A model generated the notes under the pieces. That model was not told the DNA's origin. It saw only the letters and a list, made by a program, of their open reading frames with translations, and did not search any database. Shown here one piece after another: positions 31,470-39,243 of a DNA stretch of 64,000 nt. The DNA lies in assembly GCF_040812015.1 (NCBI RefSeq), contig NZ_JBFNXJ010000002.1, forward strand, positions 186,001-250,000. The letters are read 5' to 3'. How positions within the stretch are numbered: position 1 is the first letter of the stretch; each line of letters opens with the position of its first letter. The translations under genes were made by a program, and so were the position numbers. This DNA comes from Chitinivorax sp. PXF-14. Lineage in GTDB: Bacteria > Pseudomonadota > Gammaproteobacteria > Burkholderiales > SCOH01.

Positions 31470-31607
31470 GGGGACTCCGTCTCGATAGGCAATGAGCGCC
31501 ATTATTACCCATGGCGCCATGCTTGCGGCAGCGCTGCATCGCGCACCTTGCGCGGCGGCCGCCGGCCGTTGCTATACTGAGCCCATTCCAGGCCCAGCAT
31601 ATTGACG

Positions 31608-32219
31608 ATGAAACTGATTGCCTCGCTCACCAGCCCCTACGCCCGCAAGATCCGCATCGTGCTCGCCGAACGCCATCAGCCCTTCGAGCTGGTGGTGGAC
31701 ATCCCGTGGAATGCCGACACCCATGTGCCCGACTACAACCCGCTGGGCAAGGTGCCGGCGCTGGTCGCCGATGATGGCAGCGTCTACGTCGACTCGCCGG
31801 TCATCGCGGAGTACATCGACGGCGTGCTGCGCAGCCCCTTGCTGATTCCCGCAGAGCGGGCCCAGGCGGTCAAGGTCAAGCTTATCGAAGCGCTGGCCGA
31901 CGGCCTGATCGACGCCGCCGTCGCCGTCTTCCTCGAACGCAAACGCACGCCCGACCGCCAGGACGCAGAGTGGATCGCCCGCCAGCTAGGCAAGATCGAC
32001 CTGGCGCTGGCCTCGCTGGCCAGACAGCTGGGCGGTGGCACCTGGTTTCACGAGCAGCACCTGACGCTGGCCGACATCGCCGTCGGCTGCGCACTGGGCT
32101 ACCTCGCCTTCCGCTTCGCCGAGATTGGCTGGCGCAACCAGCATCCCGCACTGGCGGCCTTTTACGACCGATTGATGACGCGCGAATCCTTCCTTGCCAG
32201 CGCCCCTCCACACGCCTGA
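31608..32219 (+). CDS. glutathione S-transferase family protein (YibF-like)
   Basis: A 203-residue GST fold. The thioredoxin-like N-domain has LIASLTSPYARKIRIVLAE (Ser at the active-site turn) and the glutathione-binding cis-Pro/Asp-Ser block GKVPALVADDGSVYVDSPVI. The helical C-domain includes LTLADIAVGCALGYL with the structural Asp. The substrate is unknown. A TATACT at 31573-31578 could be the -10 box. It is followed closely by the diguanylate cyclase gene. Confidence 0.88.
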   Translation: MKLIASLTSPYARKIRIVLAERHQPFELVVDIPWNADTHVPDYNPLGKVPALVADDGSVYVDSPVIAEYIDGVLRSPLLIPAERAQAVKVKLIEALADGLIDAAVAVFLERKRTPDRQDAEWIARQLGKIDLALASLARQLGGGTWFHEQHLTLADIAVGCALGYLAFRFAEIGWRNQHPALAAFYDRLMTRESFLASAPPHA

Positions 32220-32232
32220 CTCGCCCCCTGGC

Positions 32233-33480
32233 ATGGACACCGCCGAGCAGGACGTCGCCGCTCGCGAACTGCTGTCGCTGAGCGGCAGCGTGGACAGGCT
32301 GCTCGACCAGCACAGCCGCGAACTACGCTTCCCCGCGCCGCTGGAGCAGCGCTTCGAGCAAGACACCGGTGCCGAACGCGGCAGGCGCTTCCAGATGCTC
32401 GGCCTGGTCGCCATGCTGCTCTACAACCTGTTCCTGTTCACCGACCGGGACATGCTGCCCGATGTCTATCTTACCGCCTGGAAGATCCGCCTGGGCGTCG
32501 TCACCCCGGCCATCCTGCTGGTGGTCTGGCTGATCGGGCAACCCCGTTTTGCCGCGCTGCGGGAAGCACTGGTGTCCCTGCTGCTGCTGCTGAGCACGGC
32601 CAGCATCGTGGTGATCTTCAGCCTCAGCTACCACAGCAACGCCACCTACTACCACATGGGCATCGTGCTGATCCTCATGTTCGGCAACATCGTCGTCCGG
32701 CTGCGCTTCTGGTACGCCCTGGTCGTGTGTGCGCTGACACAGCTGGTCTACAGCCTTGCGTTGATGCAGATCGGCCAGATGCCGGTGGAAGTGAAGCTGA
32801 ACAACGGCGCCGTGCTGTTCGTCTCCATCGTCATCTCGCTGATCGCCAATTTCCAGATGGAGTACGACCTGCGGCGCGACTACCTGGTCGCGCTGCGCGA
32901 GCAGATCCGCAACCTCAAGCTGGCCTTTGCCAATGCCAAGCTCGAAGTCGCCAACGCGGAGCTGTCGCGCCTGTCCAGCATCGACCCGCTCACCGGCCTC
33001 GCCAACCGCCGCAGCTTCTCCGAGCGGCTGGAAATCGAATGGCGCCGGGCCTCGCGCGACGGGCAGCAACTGGCGCTGCTGTTCGTCGATGTCGATCACT
33101 TCAAGGCCTATAACGACACCTACGGCCATCAGGCAGGAGACGACTGCCTGGTCCGCGTCGCCAGCACCTTGAAGAACGCCCTGCACCGCCCGCACGATTT
33201 CCTGGCGCGCTTTGGCGGCGAGGAGTTCGTCGCACTCCTGCCCCAGACCGCCCTCGACGATGCCATGGTGGTGGCGGACCGCCTGTGCCTGTCCATCGCC
33301 GCCATGGGCCTGCCCCATAGCGGCTCGTCGGCCGCCCACCACGTCACAGTGAGCGTTGGCATGGCGGCGATGCCCCCCACCCAGGCGGCCAGCCCCGAGC
33401 AACTGATGGAAGCCGCCGACCAGGCGCTCTACCTCGCCAAGGGTGCCGGCCGCAATCAGGTAAAGGCCAGCGACGGCTGA
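32233..33480 (+). CDS. membrane-bound diguanylate cyclase (GGDEF)
   Basis: A 415-residue enzyme that makes c-di-GMP. The N-terminal half holds about five to six membrane helices (LGLVAMLLYNLFLFTDRDML, LVSLLLLLSTASIVVIFSLS, AVLFVSIVISLIANFQ). A short coiled coil (LANAKLEVANAELSR-like) follows, then a GGDEF domain. The active site reads GGEEF at residues 328-332, and an inhibitory RxxD site (RPHD, 319-322) stands exactly five residues before it, so product inhibition is expected. The start is uncertain: an in-frame ATG at 32194 overlaps the GST gene, and neither has a clear SD. Confidence 0.92.
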   Translation: MDTAEQDVAARELLSLSGSVDRLLDQHSRELRFPAPLEQRFEQDTGAERGRRFQMLGLVAMLLYNLFLFTDRDMLPDVYLTAWKIRLGVVTPAILLVVWLIGQPRFAALREALVSLLLLLSTASIVVIFSLSYHSNATYYHMGIVLILMFGNIVVRLRFWYALVVCALTQLVYSLALMQIGQMPVEVKLNNGAVLFVSIVISLIANFQMEYDLRRDYLVALREQIRNLKLAFANAKLEVANAELSRLSSIDPLTGLANRRSFSERLEIEWRRASRDGQQLALLFVDVDHFKAYNDTYGHQAGDDCLVRVASTLKNALHRPHDFLARFGGEEFVALLPQTALDDAMVVADRLCLSIAAMGLPHSGSSAAHHVTVSVGMAAMPPTQAASPEQLMEAADQALYLAKGAGRNQVKASDG

Positions 33481-33509
33481 AGCAAGGGCGCGACAGGTGC
33501 GGCCGGGAG

Positions 33510-33538
33510 TTCACAAACCGGCCGTTCGTTGCTAGAAT
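33510..33538 (+). promoter_or_regulatory. promoter of the split host tRNA-Thr gene
   Basis: TTCACA (33510-33515) and TAGAAT (33533-33538) are 17 bases apart, with the tRNA sequence beginning 34 bases downstream. It now fires into the integrated island. Confidence 0.75.
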
Positions 33539-33571
33539 CGCCGCCTCTGTCAGCTGTGTCTGGCAGGTGTT

Positions 33572-33612
33572 GCCGATGTAGCTCAGTTGGTAGAGCAGCG
33601 CATTCGTAATGC
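33572..33612 (+). pseudogene. tRNA-Thr(CGT), 5' half, cut by the island
   Basis: Bases 1-41 of a tRNA-Thr: acceptor 5' strand, D arm, and the anticodon loop TTCGTAA with part of the 3' stem. After 33612 the sequence no longer matches a tRNA. Joined to the fragment at 40572-40606 it restores a 76-base tRNA closely resembling E. coli thrW, itself a known island site (CP4-6). Confidence 0.92.
33602..33612 (+). repeat. attL core
   Basis: ATTCGTAATGC, identical to 40561-40571. Crossover within tRNA anticodon loops is a known preference of tyrosine integrases. Confidence 0.8.
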
Positions 33613-33653
33613 AACGCTCACAAACTGAAAAACACAAGCAAAATCAACAAGTT

Positions 33654-33678
33654 AAGCGCGCCGGTTGGCGCGCTTTTT
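33654..33678 (+). terminator. terminator just inside the island's left end
   Basis: AAGCGCGCC-GGTT-GGCGCGCTT with TTTTT. It would stop transcripts coming from the host tRNA promoter before they reach the integrase gene. Confidence 0.85.
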
Positions 33679-33684
33679 CGTTTC

Positions 33685-33702
33685 TGGCACACTGGTGGCA
33701 CA
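33685..33702 (+). repeat. candidate integrase arm site, left (tandem TGGCACA)
   Basis: TGGCACACTGGTGGCACA: two TGGCACA copies 11 bases apart. The same arrangement occurs at 40426-40443 near the right end, and both lie inside the island. Tyrosine integrases bind such paired arm repeats. Confidence 0.55.
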
Positions 33703-33791
33703 GTCTGAACAAACCGCCGCGACAGTCAGGGACACTCGAAACGATGCGCCGATGTGCCATCTCCACGCTGCTGGCGTAAGAGGAGCACGAC

Positions 33792-34940
33792 ATGGCAAGC
33801 ATCAGAAAACGCATCAGCAGCAAAGGTAAGGTTTCTTACCACGTTCAAATTCGTATCAGCGGCCACCCGCCCTTGACTCAGACCTTCGACAAGAAGACTG
33901 ACGCCGAGAACTGGGCAAAAAAGGCCGAATCCGAAATCAACGACGGCCGACTCCTGCCGCAAAAGGTAGCGCAAAAGCGCCTGATGAGCGAGCTTATCGA
34001 GGAATATCGGACGAACGTTCTGATTCCCTTGAAACCCAAGCGCGTGCGTGACCAAGGGCCGCAGCTCACTTGGTGGAAAGAAAAGCTCGGTCGCTACAAC
34101 CTTCAAGACGTTTCGCCAGCCCTCATCGGGAAGTGCCGAGACGAGTTGCTTAGCCAACCGTTCGTCACCCCAACTGGCAAAGAGAAAAAGCGGACACCGG
34201 CCACGGTACTCCGCTACATGGCGCTCCTGTCCCACGTGTTCAATGTGGCGGTAAAAGAATGGGAATGGCTGGCAGAGTCGCCCATGTCGCGGGTCAAGAA
34301 GCCCAAGGTCAGCAACAACCGTATTCGGTATCTGTCCGCCGATGAACTGGAGCGCCTGCGCACGCAAGCCGCTCGATCTGAGAACCCGTACCTCCTGACC
34401 GTGTTGGAGGTGGCCGTGGGCACTGGCATGCGTTACAGCGAGATCATGACCTTGCGGTGGCGCAACGTGCTGTTTGAGGGCGATACGACTGCCCTGGTAC
34501 TGCTCGAACAGACCAAGAACAGCGAGCCCCGAGGTGTACCGCTGGCCGGCAAGGCGTTTGAAACGGTTCGGGCCTTGCGCGACGCACACAAGAAGGCCAA
34601 CCACGGCAAGGTCAACTCGGCCGCGTTGCTGTTCCCGAGTACGCGCACGAAGGATCGTCCGGTGCAGATGCGCAAGTCTTGGGAAACGGCGCTGGAACGT
34701 GCTGGCATTGAGCATTTCCGCTTCCACGATCTGCGCCACACCACGGCAAGCTATCTGGCGATGGAGGGTGCCACAGCCCCGGAAATCGCCGAAGTGCTGG
34801 GCCATAAAGACCTTCAGATGGTGAAGCGATACGCGCACCTGAGCAAAGCCCACATCTCCAAGGTGCTGGAAAAGATGCACCAGTCACGGCTTGGTGCTGC
34901 ACCCGCGAAGCAGAAGGAGGTAGACGATGGCACGGCCTGA
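33792..34940 (+). CDS. tyrosine-recombinase integrase
   Basis: A 382-residue site-specific integrase expected to insert and excise the island. The N-terminal arm-binding region has SKGKVSYHVQIRISGHPPLT. A SAM-like core-binding domain spans about residues 60-165. The catalytic domain has all key residues: Arg214 (GTGMRYSEIMTLRW), Lys242 (EQTKNSEPRGVPL), His312 and Arg315 (HDLRHTTAS), His338 (GHKDL) and the nucleophile Tyr347 (VKRYAHL). A TAAGAGGAG box lies upstream of the 33792 ATG. It is adjacent to attL, as usual. The next gene starts within its last codons. Confidence 0.95.
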   Translation: MASIRKRISSKGKVSYHVQIRISGHPPLTQTFDKKTDAENWAKKAESEINDGRLLPQKVAQKRLMSELIEEYRTNVLIPLKPKRVRDQGPQLTWWKEKLGRYNLQDVSPALIGKCRDELLSQPFVTPTGKEKKRTPATVLRYMALLSHVFNVAVKEWEWLAESPMSRVKKPKVSNNRIRYLSADELERLRTQAARSENPYLLTVLEVAVGTGMRYSEIMTLRWRNVLFEGDTTALVLLEQTKNSEPRGVPLAGKAFETVRALRDAHKKANHGKVNSAALLFPSTRTKDRPVQMRKSWETALERAGIEHFRFHDLRHTTASYLAMEGATAPEIAEVLGHKDLQMVKRYAHLSKAHISKVLEKMHQSRLGAAPAKQKEVDDGTA

Positions 34941-35616
34941 CTGGACAAAGCCCGAGTCCTACCCCAAGACACCGGAGGCGTGGCCCTTCCGCGTCTGGGC
35001 GTGGGAGTTCTTGCGCCGAAACCCGGAGTTTCAGCGTCAATGCGATGAACTGGCCGAGGCCTCTGCGGGGGCCAAGCAGCGGATGGCACGCAGTTGGGGG
35101 CTGGGAGAGTTCAAGCTGTACAAGGAAGGGTATTTCAGCCCGAGCGGCTGCCTCTGGCTCAGCGAGGCGTTTCGGGAGTACGAAGCTGCCGAGAATGGAG
35201 ACAAGGAATACCGGGTGGTGCTCAAGCAGCACGAGGTCGCCTTGGTGTTCGACCTCAGCAACGTGACGACGGCGGGGCAGTCAGCGATAGACGCGCAGTT
35301 GGGGGCCGCTCGCGAGGTCTTGCTGGACTACATGCGCGAATTCGGGCTGAAACCTGCTGATGTCCGCGTCAATCGCCGGGGCCTCTTCGAGGCGCTGCGT
35401 GTCTATGACGCGCTGACCTATGGCGGCGCTACCCCAACAGAGGCAGCGAAGGTGCTAGACCCTGATGCGTTTTCAGAGCGAGGCGATCCTGATGCCGCAC
35501 GGAAAAAGGTGAATGATCTACGGCAGCGTGCCAAGTCATTGATCGAGGAAAAGGGCTATCTGAAACTCGTGTCTCGGGACTACATCGAAGACCGCGGCAA
35601 AACCGGCAAGACGTAG
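34927..35616 (+). CDS. island protein with transcriptional-regulator-like N-terminus
   Basis: A 229-residue protein overlapping the integrase gene by 14 bases, so coexpressed with it. The N-terminal segment (PDWTKPESYPKTPEAWPFRV followed by WAWEFLRRNPEF) resembles the short 'transcriptional regulator-like' domain found in proteins of integrative elements, which often carries a DUF2285 region behind it. The C-terminal third contains a helix-turn-helix-like stretch (LTYGGATPTEAAKVLDPDAF) and basic helices (ARKKVNDLRQRAKSLIEEKG). A role in controlling integration or excision is inferred from the overlap. AAGGAGG lies just before the ATG. Confidence 0.55.
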   Translation: MARPDWTKPESYPKTPEAWPFRVWAWEFLRRNPEFQRQCDELAEASAGAKQRMARSWGLGEFKLYKEGYFSPSGCLWLSEAFREYEAAENGDKEYRVVLKQHEVALVFDLSNVTTAGQSAIDAQLGAAREVLLDYMREFGLKPADVRVNRRGLFEALRVYDALTYGGATPTEAAKVLDPDAFSERGDPDAARKKVNDLRQRAKSLIEEKGYLKLVSRDYIEDRGKTGKT

Positions 35617-35641
35617 CCCCGAATGAGGGAACGATGTACCG

Positions 35642-36967
35642 TCAGCGAGGAACACGAAAGCCGGGCTTGGTTCGCTGAAAAACCGGCGTCGTGGAGACAG
35701 GCTTGGGCGGGCCTTTTCGGTTCGGCTCGCCCAAATCAATCTCCTCTGCTGGGCGGGATACTTCCCATGCGCCGTCCTCAACGTTGGCATCGCTCTCCTC
35801 ACCAGCATACAGCGCAGACAACTTCCCGTTGGCTTTTGTCACCCCCTCCGGCGTGAATGTATGCGGTCGGAGCCAGTGCGCAATGCGAAAGCGGTTCTCG
35901 AAGGCGAGATGCTCGCTCAAGCCATCGACAGCGAGGATTTTGGCCTTCTCCCACGGAATGGTGATGTCAAACTGGCCGGCCTTGTAGATGTCCTGTTTGC
36001 AGGCTGAAAAGCGTTTGCTGCGGTTTACCTTATCGAGGTGCGAAAAATAAGGGTGTTCGTGCGGATCGTTCCCCGAAAAGTACCAGGCCAAGACCTCCGT
36101 ATACGGCTTCAAAATATCAAGACTTTCGGGGGCAACGGTTTCACTGGCAAGCGGACGATCAAGCCGCAACGCCTTGCGCACGAATGCAAATACAGCCTTT
36201 GCCGGAGACTGTTCCCAGCCAGACGGGGTATTGCCTTTGTCAAACTGCCAGCTAGAGACAAGGCGATTGAACGTCCGCTTGCCATCAGGGCTTGGAATCC
36301 CTTTTCTGATAGTGCGCCCGTTCAAGACATATTCGATGCGCACCAGCAACGGGGCAACACTCACAAGCGAAGAACGGGCCTCTTCATCAGCCACCTCCAA
36401 AATGGTGTCCTTGGCCCCCACCCATTTGATATAGACGCGCAGCATCCCTTCGGGCAGGTGATTGGCGTAAACCGTCTCACGGTCGCAAGAGGTGACGGAC
36501 TGTGCTTTTTCACCGTGAATGGCGTGGATGCGAAAGCTAATCGTCTTCAACAGCTCACGCGCCGCCTCCGGCGAATCGCAGTAGTAGAGAAAAGTGAACT
36601 CGGCATTCTGCATCTCAGCAGCGGCAATATTCAAAGGCTCACGCTGCCCAGACCAAAACCCGGCGCGTTTCAGATTCACATTCATGTTCTTGATGGTGGT
36701 TTGGACCAGCTCGAACGGGTTGTTGTGCAGGACGATATTAGTGCCGACAACAGTAGATGCAGCGGCTTCGATCTGAAGATCGACGGCCTCGCCATGATTG
36801 CCATCTCCTTTGCACTCAACCGAATAAGACACGTTCGGAAAGAGAGCCGAAGGCTCGGCCACCTTGATGGGGCCTTTACTCGATTCCGAATTTTCAGCTT
36901 TCACTGCGAACGCGGCGCGAATTGCCGCAGTCACATTCTTCAAAATAAAAATCACGCGATCAGACAT
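35642..36967 (-). CDS. phage/plasmid replication protein, gene II/X-like
   Basis: A 441-residue protein. The C-terminal part (EVLAWYFSGNDPHEHPYFSH, then FSACKQDIYKAGQFDITIPW) resembles the gene X-type domain of filamentous-phage replication proteins, with a W..G.D block followed by ..G.FDI..P. The middle (TVYANHLPEGMLRVYIKWVG, VRIEYVLNGRTIRKG) resembles the CRI/gpII core, an HUH-like nicking region in which strand cleavage uses Tyr. GGAG lies 7 bases before the 36967 ATG; the longer frame upstream is not supported. Neither coat, Zot nor ssDNA-binding genes accompany it. The family call rests on remembered motif order and would need a profile search. Confidence 0.55.
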   Translation of the reverse strand: MSDRVIFILKNVTAAIRAAFAVKAENSESSKGPIKVAEPSALFPNVSYSVECKGDGNHGEAVDLQIEAAASTVVGTNIVLHNNPFELVQTTIKNMNVNLKRAGFWSGQREPLNIAAAEMQNAEFTFLYYCDSPEAARELLKTISFRIHAIHGEKAQSVTSCDRETVYANHLPEGMLRVYIKWVGAKDTILEVADEEARSSLVSVAPLLVRIEYVLNGRTIRKGIPSPDGKRTFNRLVSSWQFDKGNTPSGWEQSPAKAVFAFVRKALRLDRPLASETVAPESLDILKPYTEVLAWYFSGNDPHEHPYFSHLDKVNRSKRFSACKQDIYKAGQFDITIPWEKAKILAVDGLSEHLAFENRFRIAHWLRPHTFTPEGVTKANGKLSALYAGEESDANVEDGAWEVSRPAEEIDLGEPNRKGPPKPVSTTPVFQRTKPGFRVPR

Positions 36968-37194
36968 TTTTGAACTCCAAGCGCGAAGCTGCCATGCTGG
37001 GGCATCTGGCCGTATGTCCGTAGCGGACGCGAAGGCCACGCAACCCACAACGGGGATACAGACCATCAAGTCTATAAGCTCCAAACTGGCAATCACATCA
37101 TCAATCTCTAGGGCTACAAACTGGAGCTAGCGATTAATCAATGACGACATGGCAGCTTCGCTGGTTAATTAATGAGTGGTTTTTTCGGACTGGC

Positions 37195-37842
37195 CTAAAC
37201 ACCTTGCGACTGAGCCATCCATGCGGCGAACTTCTTTTCATCGAGAAAAACCCGGCGCTTATTGGGAATCCTCACAATCACGTCGAGGAAGCCATCGGGG
37301 ACGTGAGGCTTCTTCTTGGTCGAACTCGCTTTCGACGGACGCTTCTTCACTCTGACGTAGGCTTCAGCCTGAAAAATCATGTGACGGATAGCCCCTTCCG
37401 TGAAAGGAAAGCGTTTCGCCGCCTGCGGGATAGTCAGCCAGCCCTTGGACAAAGCGAATGCGTTATCGCTTTCCTCCGAATCGTCCTTGCGAGCCTTGCG
37501 GCGCACCAAGCTATCTTTCGTCAGCGGCCGAATTTGGCGACTCACGATGAACGTGCCCACATTCTGTTTCAGAATGTCGTCACAAGCAGCGGTCAGCGTC
37601 TGCAATGCCGCCAAGCGAGCCCTTTCCAGCGTAAGACGCTCTCTGTCCGTCAACTCCTTACCTTTGAGATCCCTCACCATCAGCGGCCTCACGTCGGTAT
37701 TAGGATCGGTCGCCATAAGATGGCTCAGCACCACCCCTCTGATGCCTTGATATTTGAGAATGGCGATCGGGGGGAGGTCAGTGTCTGGATACAGGGATTG
37801 ACCAAAGATCGGGGGGATAGCCAGGGGTTTTTCAAATTTCAT
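37195..37842 (-). CDS. island protein with C-terminal excisionase-like DNA-binding domain
   Basis: A 215-residue protein of uncertain identity. The C-terminal third (KGWLTIPQAAKRFPFTEGAI with RIPNKRRVFLDEKKFAAWMA) has the form of an excisionase/AlpA-type winged helix: a helix pair for DNA contact, a basic wing and a terminal helix. The N-terminal two thirds are not recognised (LAIPPIFGQSLYPDTDLPPI). GGAGG stands 4-5 bases before the ATG at 37842. It precedes the II/X-like gene on the same strand with a 227-base gap, so it may regulate or assist replication or excision. Confidence 0.5.
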   Translation of the reverse strand: MKFEKPLAIPPIFGQSLYPDTDLPPIAILKYQGIRGVVLSHLMATDPNTDVRPLMVRDLKGKELTDRERLTLERARLAALQTLTAACDDILKQNVGTFIVSRQIRPLTKDSLVRRKARKDDSEESDNAFALSKGWLTIPQAAKRFPFTEGAIRHMIFQAEAYVRVKKRPSKASSTKKKPHVPDGFLDVIVRIPNKRRVFLDEKKFAAWMAQSQGV

Positions 37843-38060
37843 AGAACCTCCAAATAGGACTGAAAGCACCGTACTCTCAGTTAGGAGAATTCTTGGCTTT
37901 GCCCGTTTTTTTCGGTACCGGATTTAGCGCCCCCGCGCTACAGCCGATGTGCCCGCGCTGACACCGATCAGCACTGCGCCACGCCGGTTCGCGTCATGGT
38001 GTCGCCGCGCCTGCGACTCCGACAATTTCATGGCTATACATCGTTTACACGGGGTGCAAG

Positions 38061-38276
38061 ATGCAGAAACTGACCAAGTGGGGCAACTCGGTGGGCTGCC
38101 GGATACCGTCTGCACTGATGGAGTCGGCGGGCCTTGCTGCTGGCGATTGGGTACGCATCCGTTTGAGGGATGACGGAACGATTCAGATCGTCCCGAAGAG
38201 ATGCATTCCGGCTGACACGGCAGGTTCTGCCCAAACGCCGGAAGTTCCCGCAGAACCAGAGGCGGCGGAGTGGTGA
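38061..38276 (+). CDS. AbrB/MazE-type (SpoVT-AbrB) DNA-binding protein
   Basis: A 71-residue protein with a swapped-hairpin AbrB fold: LTKWGNSVGCRIPSALMESA and AGDWVRIRLRDDGTIQIVPK. Such proteins act as antitoxins or small regulators. No toxin gene accompanies it on the same strand; the next gene runs the other way and is a recombinase. The C-terminal Pro/Glu-rich tail (EVPAEPEAAEW) is long for an antitoxin neutralising segment but possible. A GGGTG box lies before the ATG. Confidence 0.75.
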   Translation: MQKLTKWGNSVGCRIPSALMESAGLAAGDWVRIRLRDDGTIQIVPKRCIPADTAGSAQTPEVPAEPEAAEW

Positions 38277-38295
38277 TCGCGCCGCCTCCGTCGCC

Positions 38296-38994
38296 TCAAA
38301 GCAAGGATTTCGTCCTGCGCTGATCCACCACGCGCAGGTAGCGTTGCAGGCTCTGCATCCCTCGATGTTTGGTGACCTGTGCTATCTCAGCCAATGGCAT
38401 CTGAGCGGAGGCGGCGGAGGTCACGAATCCTGCCCGTGCGGAATGAGAGCTGTACTTGCTTTCGTCCAGACCGGCGAGTTTGACGGCATGCTTGACGATC
38501 CGACACACGGAGTCGGCGTGCAGCTTGTCATTTCCAACCTGATCGTGCTTGTTGACACTGCGGAATAGATAGCCGGTGGTGATTCCAGAAAGCGTGCGCC
38601 ACTTCGCGATGGCCTTGACCGGGCATTTTGATCCTTGGGCATATGGAATGCTGACAACCAAGCCCTTGCCCGCCTGATCGATCTTGCTGCGCCTCAGAAT
38701 CAAGTCGATCCCGAGTGAATGCTCGGTAATGTCCTCCACTCGCACGTTGATAGCAGAGCCGCGCCGCAAAGCTGCGCAGAACATCACCAGCAGTAAAGCC
38801 GCGTCTCTGGCTGCTCGCATTGGTTTCTGCCGTTCAACAGCGGCTAGCACCGACAGTAAATCATCCCGCACCAGTGGGGCGACGGTGCGCTGCGCCAATC
38901 CCAGCGTGCGGCCAATGCCTGAGAAAACCCTTTTGACTTGCGGATCATCCAGCGGCGACGGATAGCCGTTTTGGGTGACGAGTTTGAGAGCCAC
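38296..38994 (-). CDS. compact tyrosine recombinase (catalytic domain only)
   Basis: A 232-residue recombinase. The catalytic set is complete: Arg77 (AALRRGSAINVRVEDI), Lys104 (LRRSKIDQAGKG), His184 and Arg187 (SHSARAGFVTSA), His210 (TKHRGMQS) and Tyr219 (LQRYLRV). Only about 30 residues of the N-terminal SAM-like domain remain (GYPSPLDDPQVKRVFSGIGR). A GTG at 38994 is preferred because AAGGAG lies 7 bases upstream. The presence of a proper ribosome site suggests it is expressed as a short enzyme like FimB/FimE rather than a dead fragment, but 5' truncation of a larger integrase cannot be excluded. Confidence 0.75.
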   Translation of the reverse strand: MALKLVTQNGYPSPLDDPQVKRVFSGIGRTLGLAQRTVAPLVRDDLLSVLAAVERQKPMRAARDAALLLVMFCAALRRGSAINVRVEDITEHSLGIDLILRRSKIDQAGKGLVVSIPYAQGSKCPVKAIAKWRTLSGITTGYLFRSVNKHDQVGNDKLHADSVCRIVKHAVKLAGLDESKYSSHSARAGFVTSAASAQMPLAEIAQVTKHRGMQSLQRYLRVVDQRRTKSLL

Positions 38995-39243
38995 GTGAAA
39001 TCTCCTTGGCAAAGCGCCGCCCTCCTTGCTGCGAAATCAGCATGGTTACGTTGTCCGGAAAGCGGCGGGGTTGGGGATGCGCAGCGAACGCTGCTGGTGC
39101 CGTCGTCAACTGGCGAGCCAGTTGGCGCGTTTTCAAAAGCTAACCGCCTAGCACAAATGGATCAACGTGCTGGTAACTTCGCCAGACACAAGCTTGGGGC
39201 CGCGCTCAATCCGCGGCCCGCCGAAACCGAAGGGAGGGAATTA

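Noticed and set aside
36038-36973. 311-codon plus-strand frame inside the island
   Set aside because: Antisense of the II/X-like gene, which has the better ribosome site and recognisable motifs.
38061-38568. A toxin-antitoxin pair starting with the AbrB-type gene
   Set aside because: The only following plus-strand frame (38170-38568) is antisense to the recombinase and has no toxin motifs; no toxin was found.
38945-39136. N-terminal extension or separate gene upstream of the compact recombinase
   Set aside because: It is in a different frame from the recombinase and shows no SAM-like domain sequence; the GTG at 38994 with AAGGAG explains the start.
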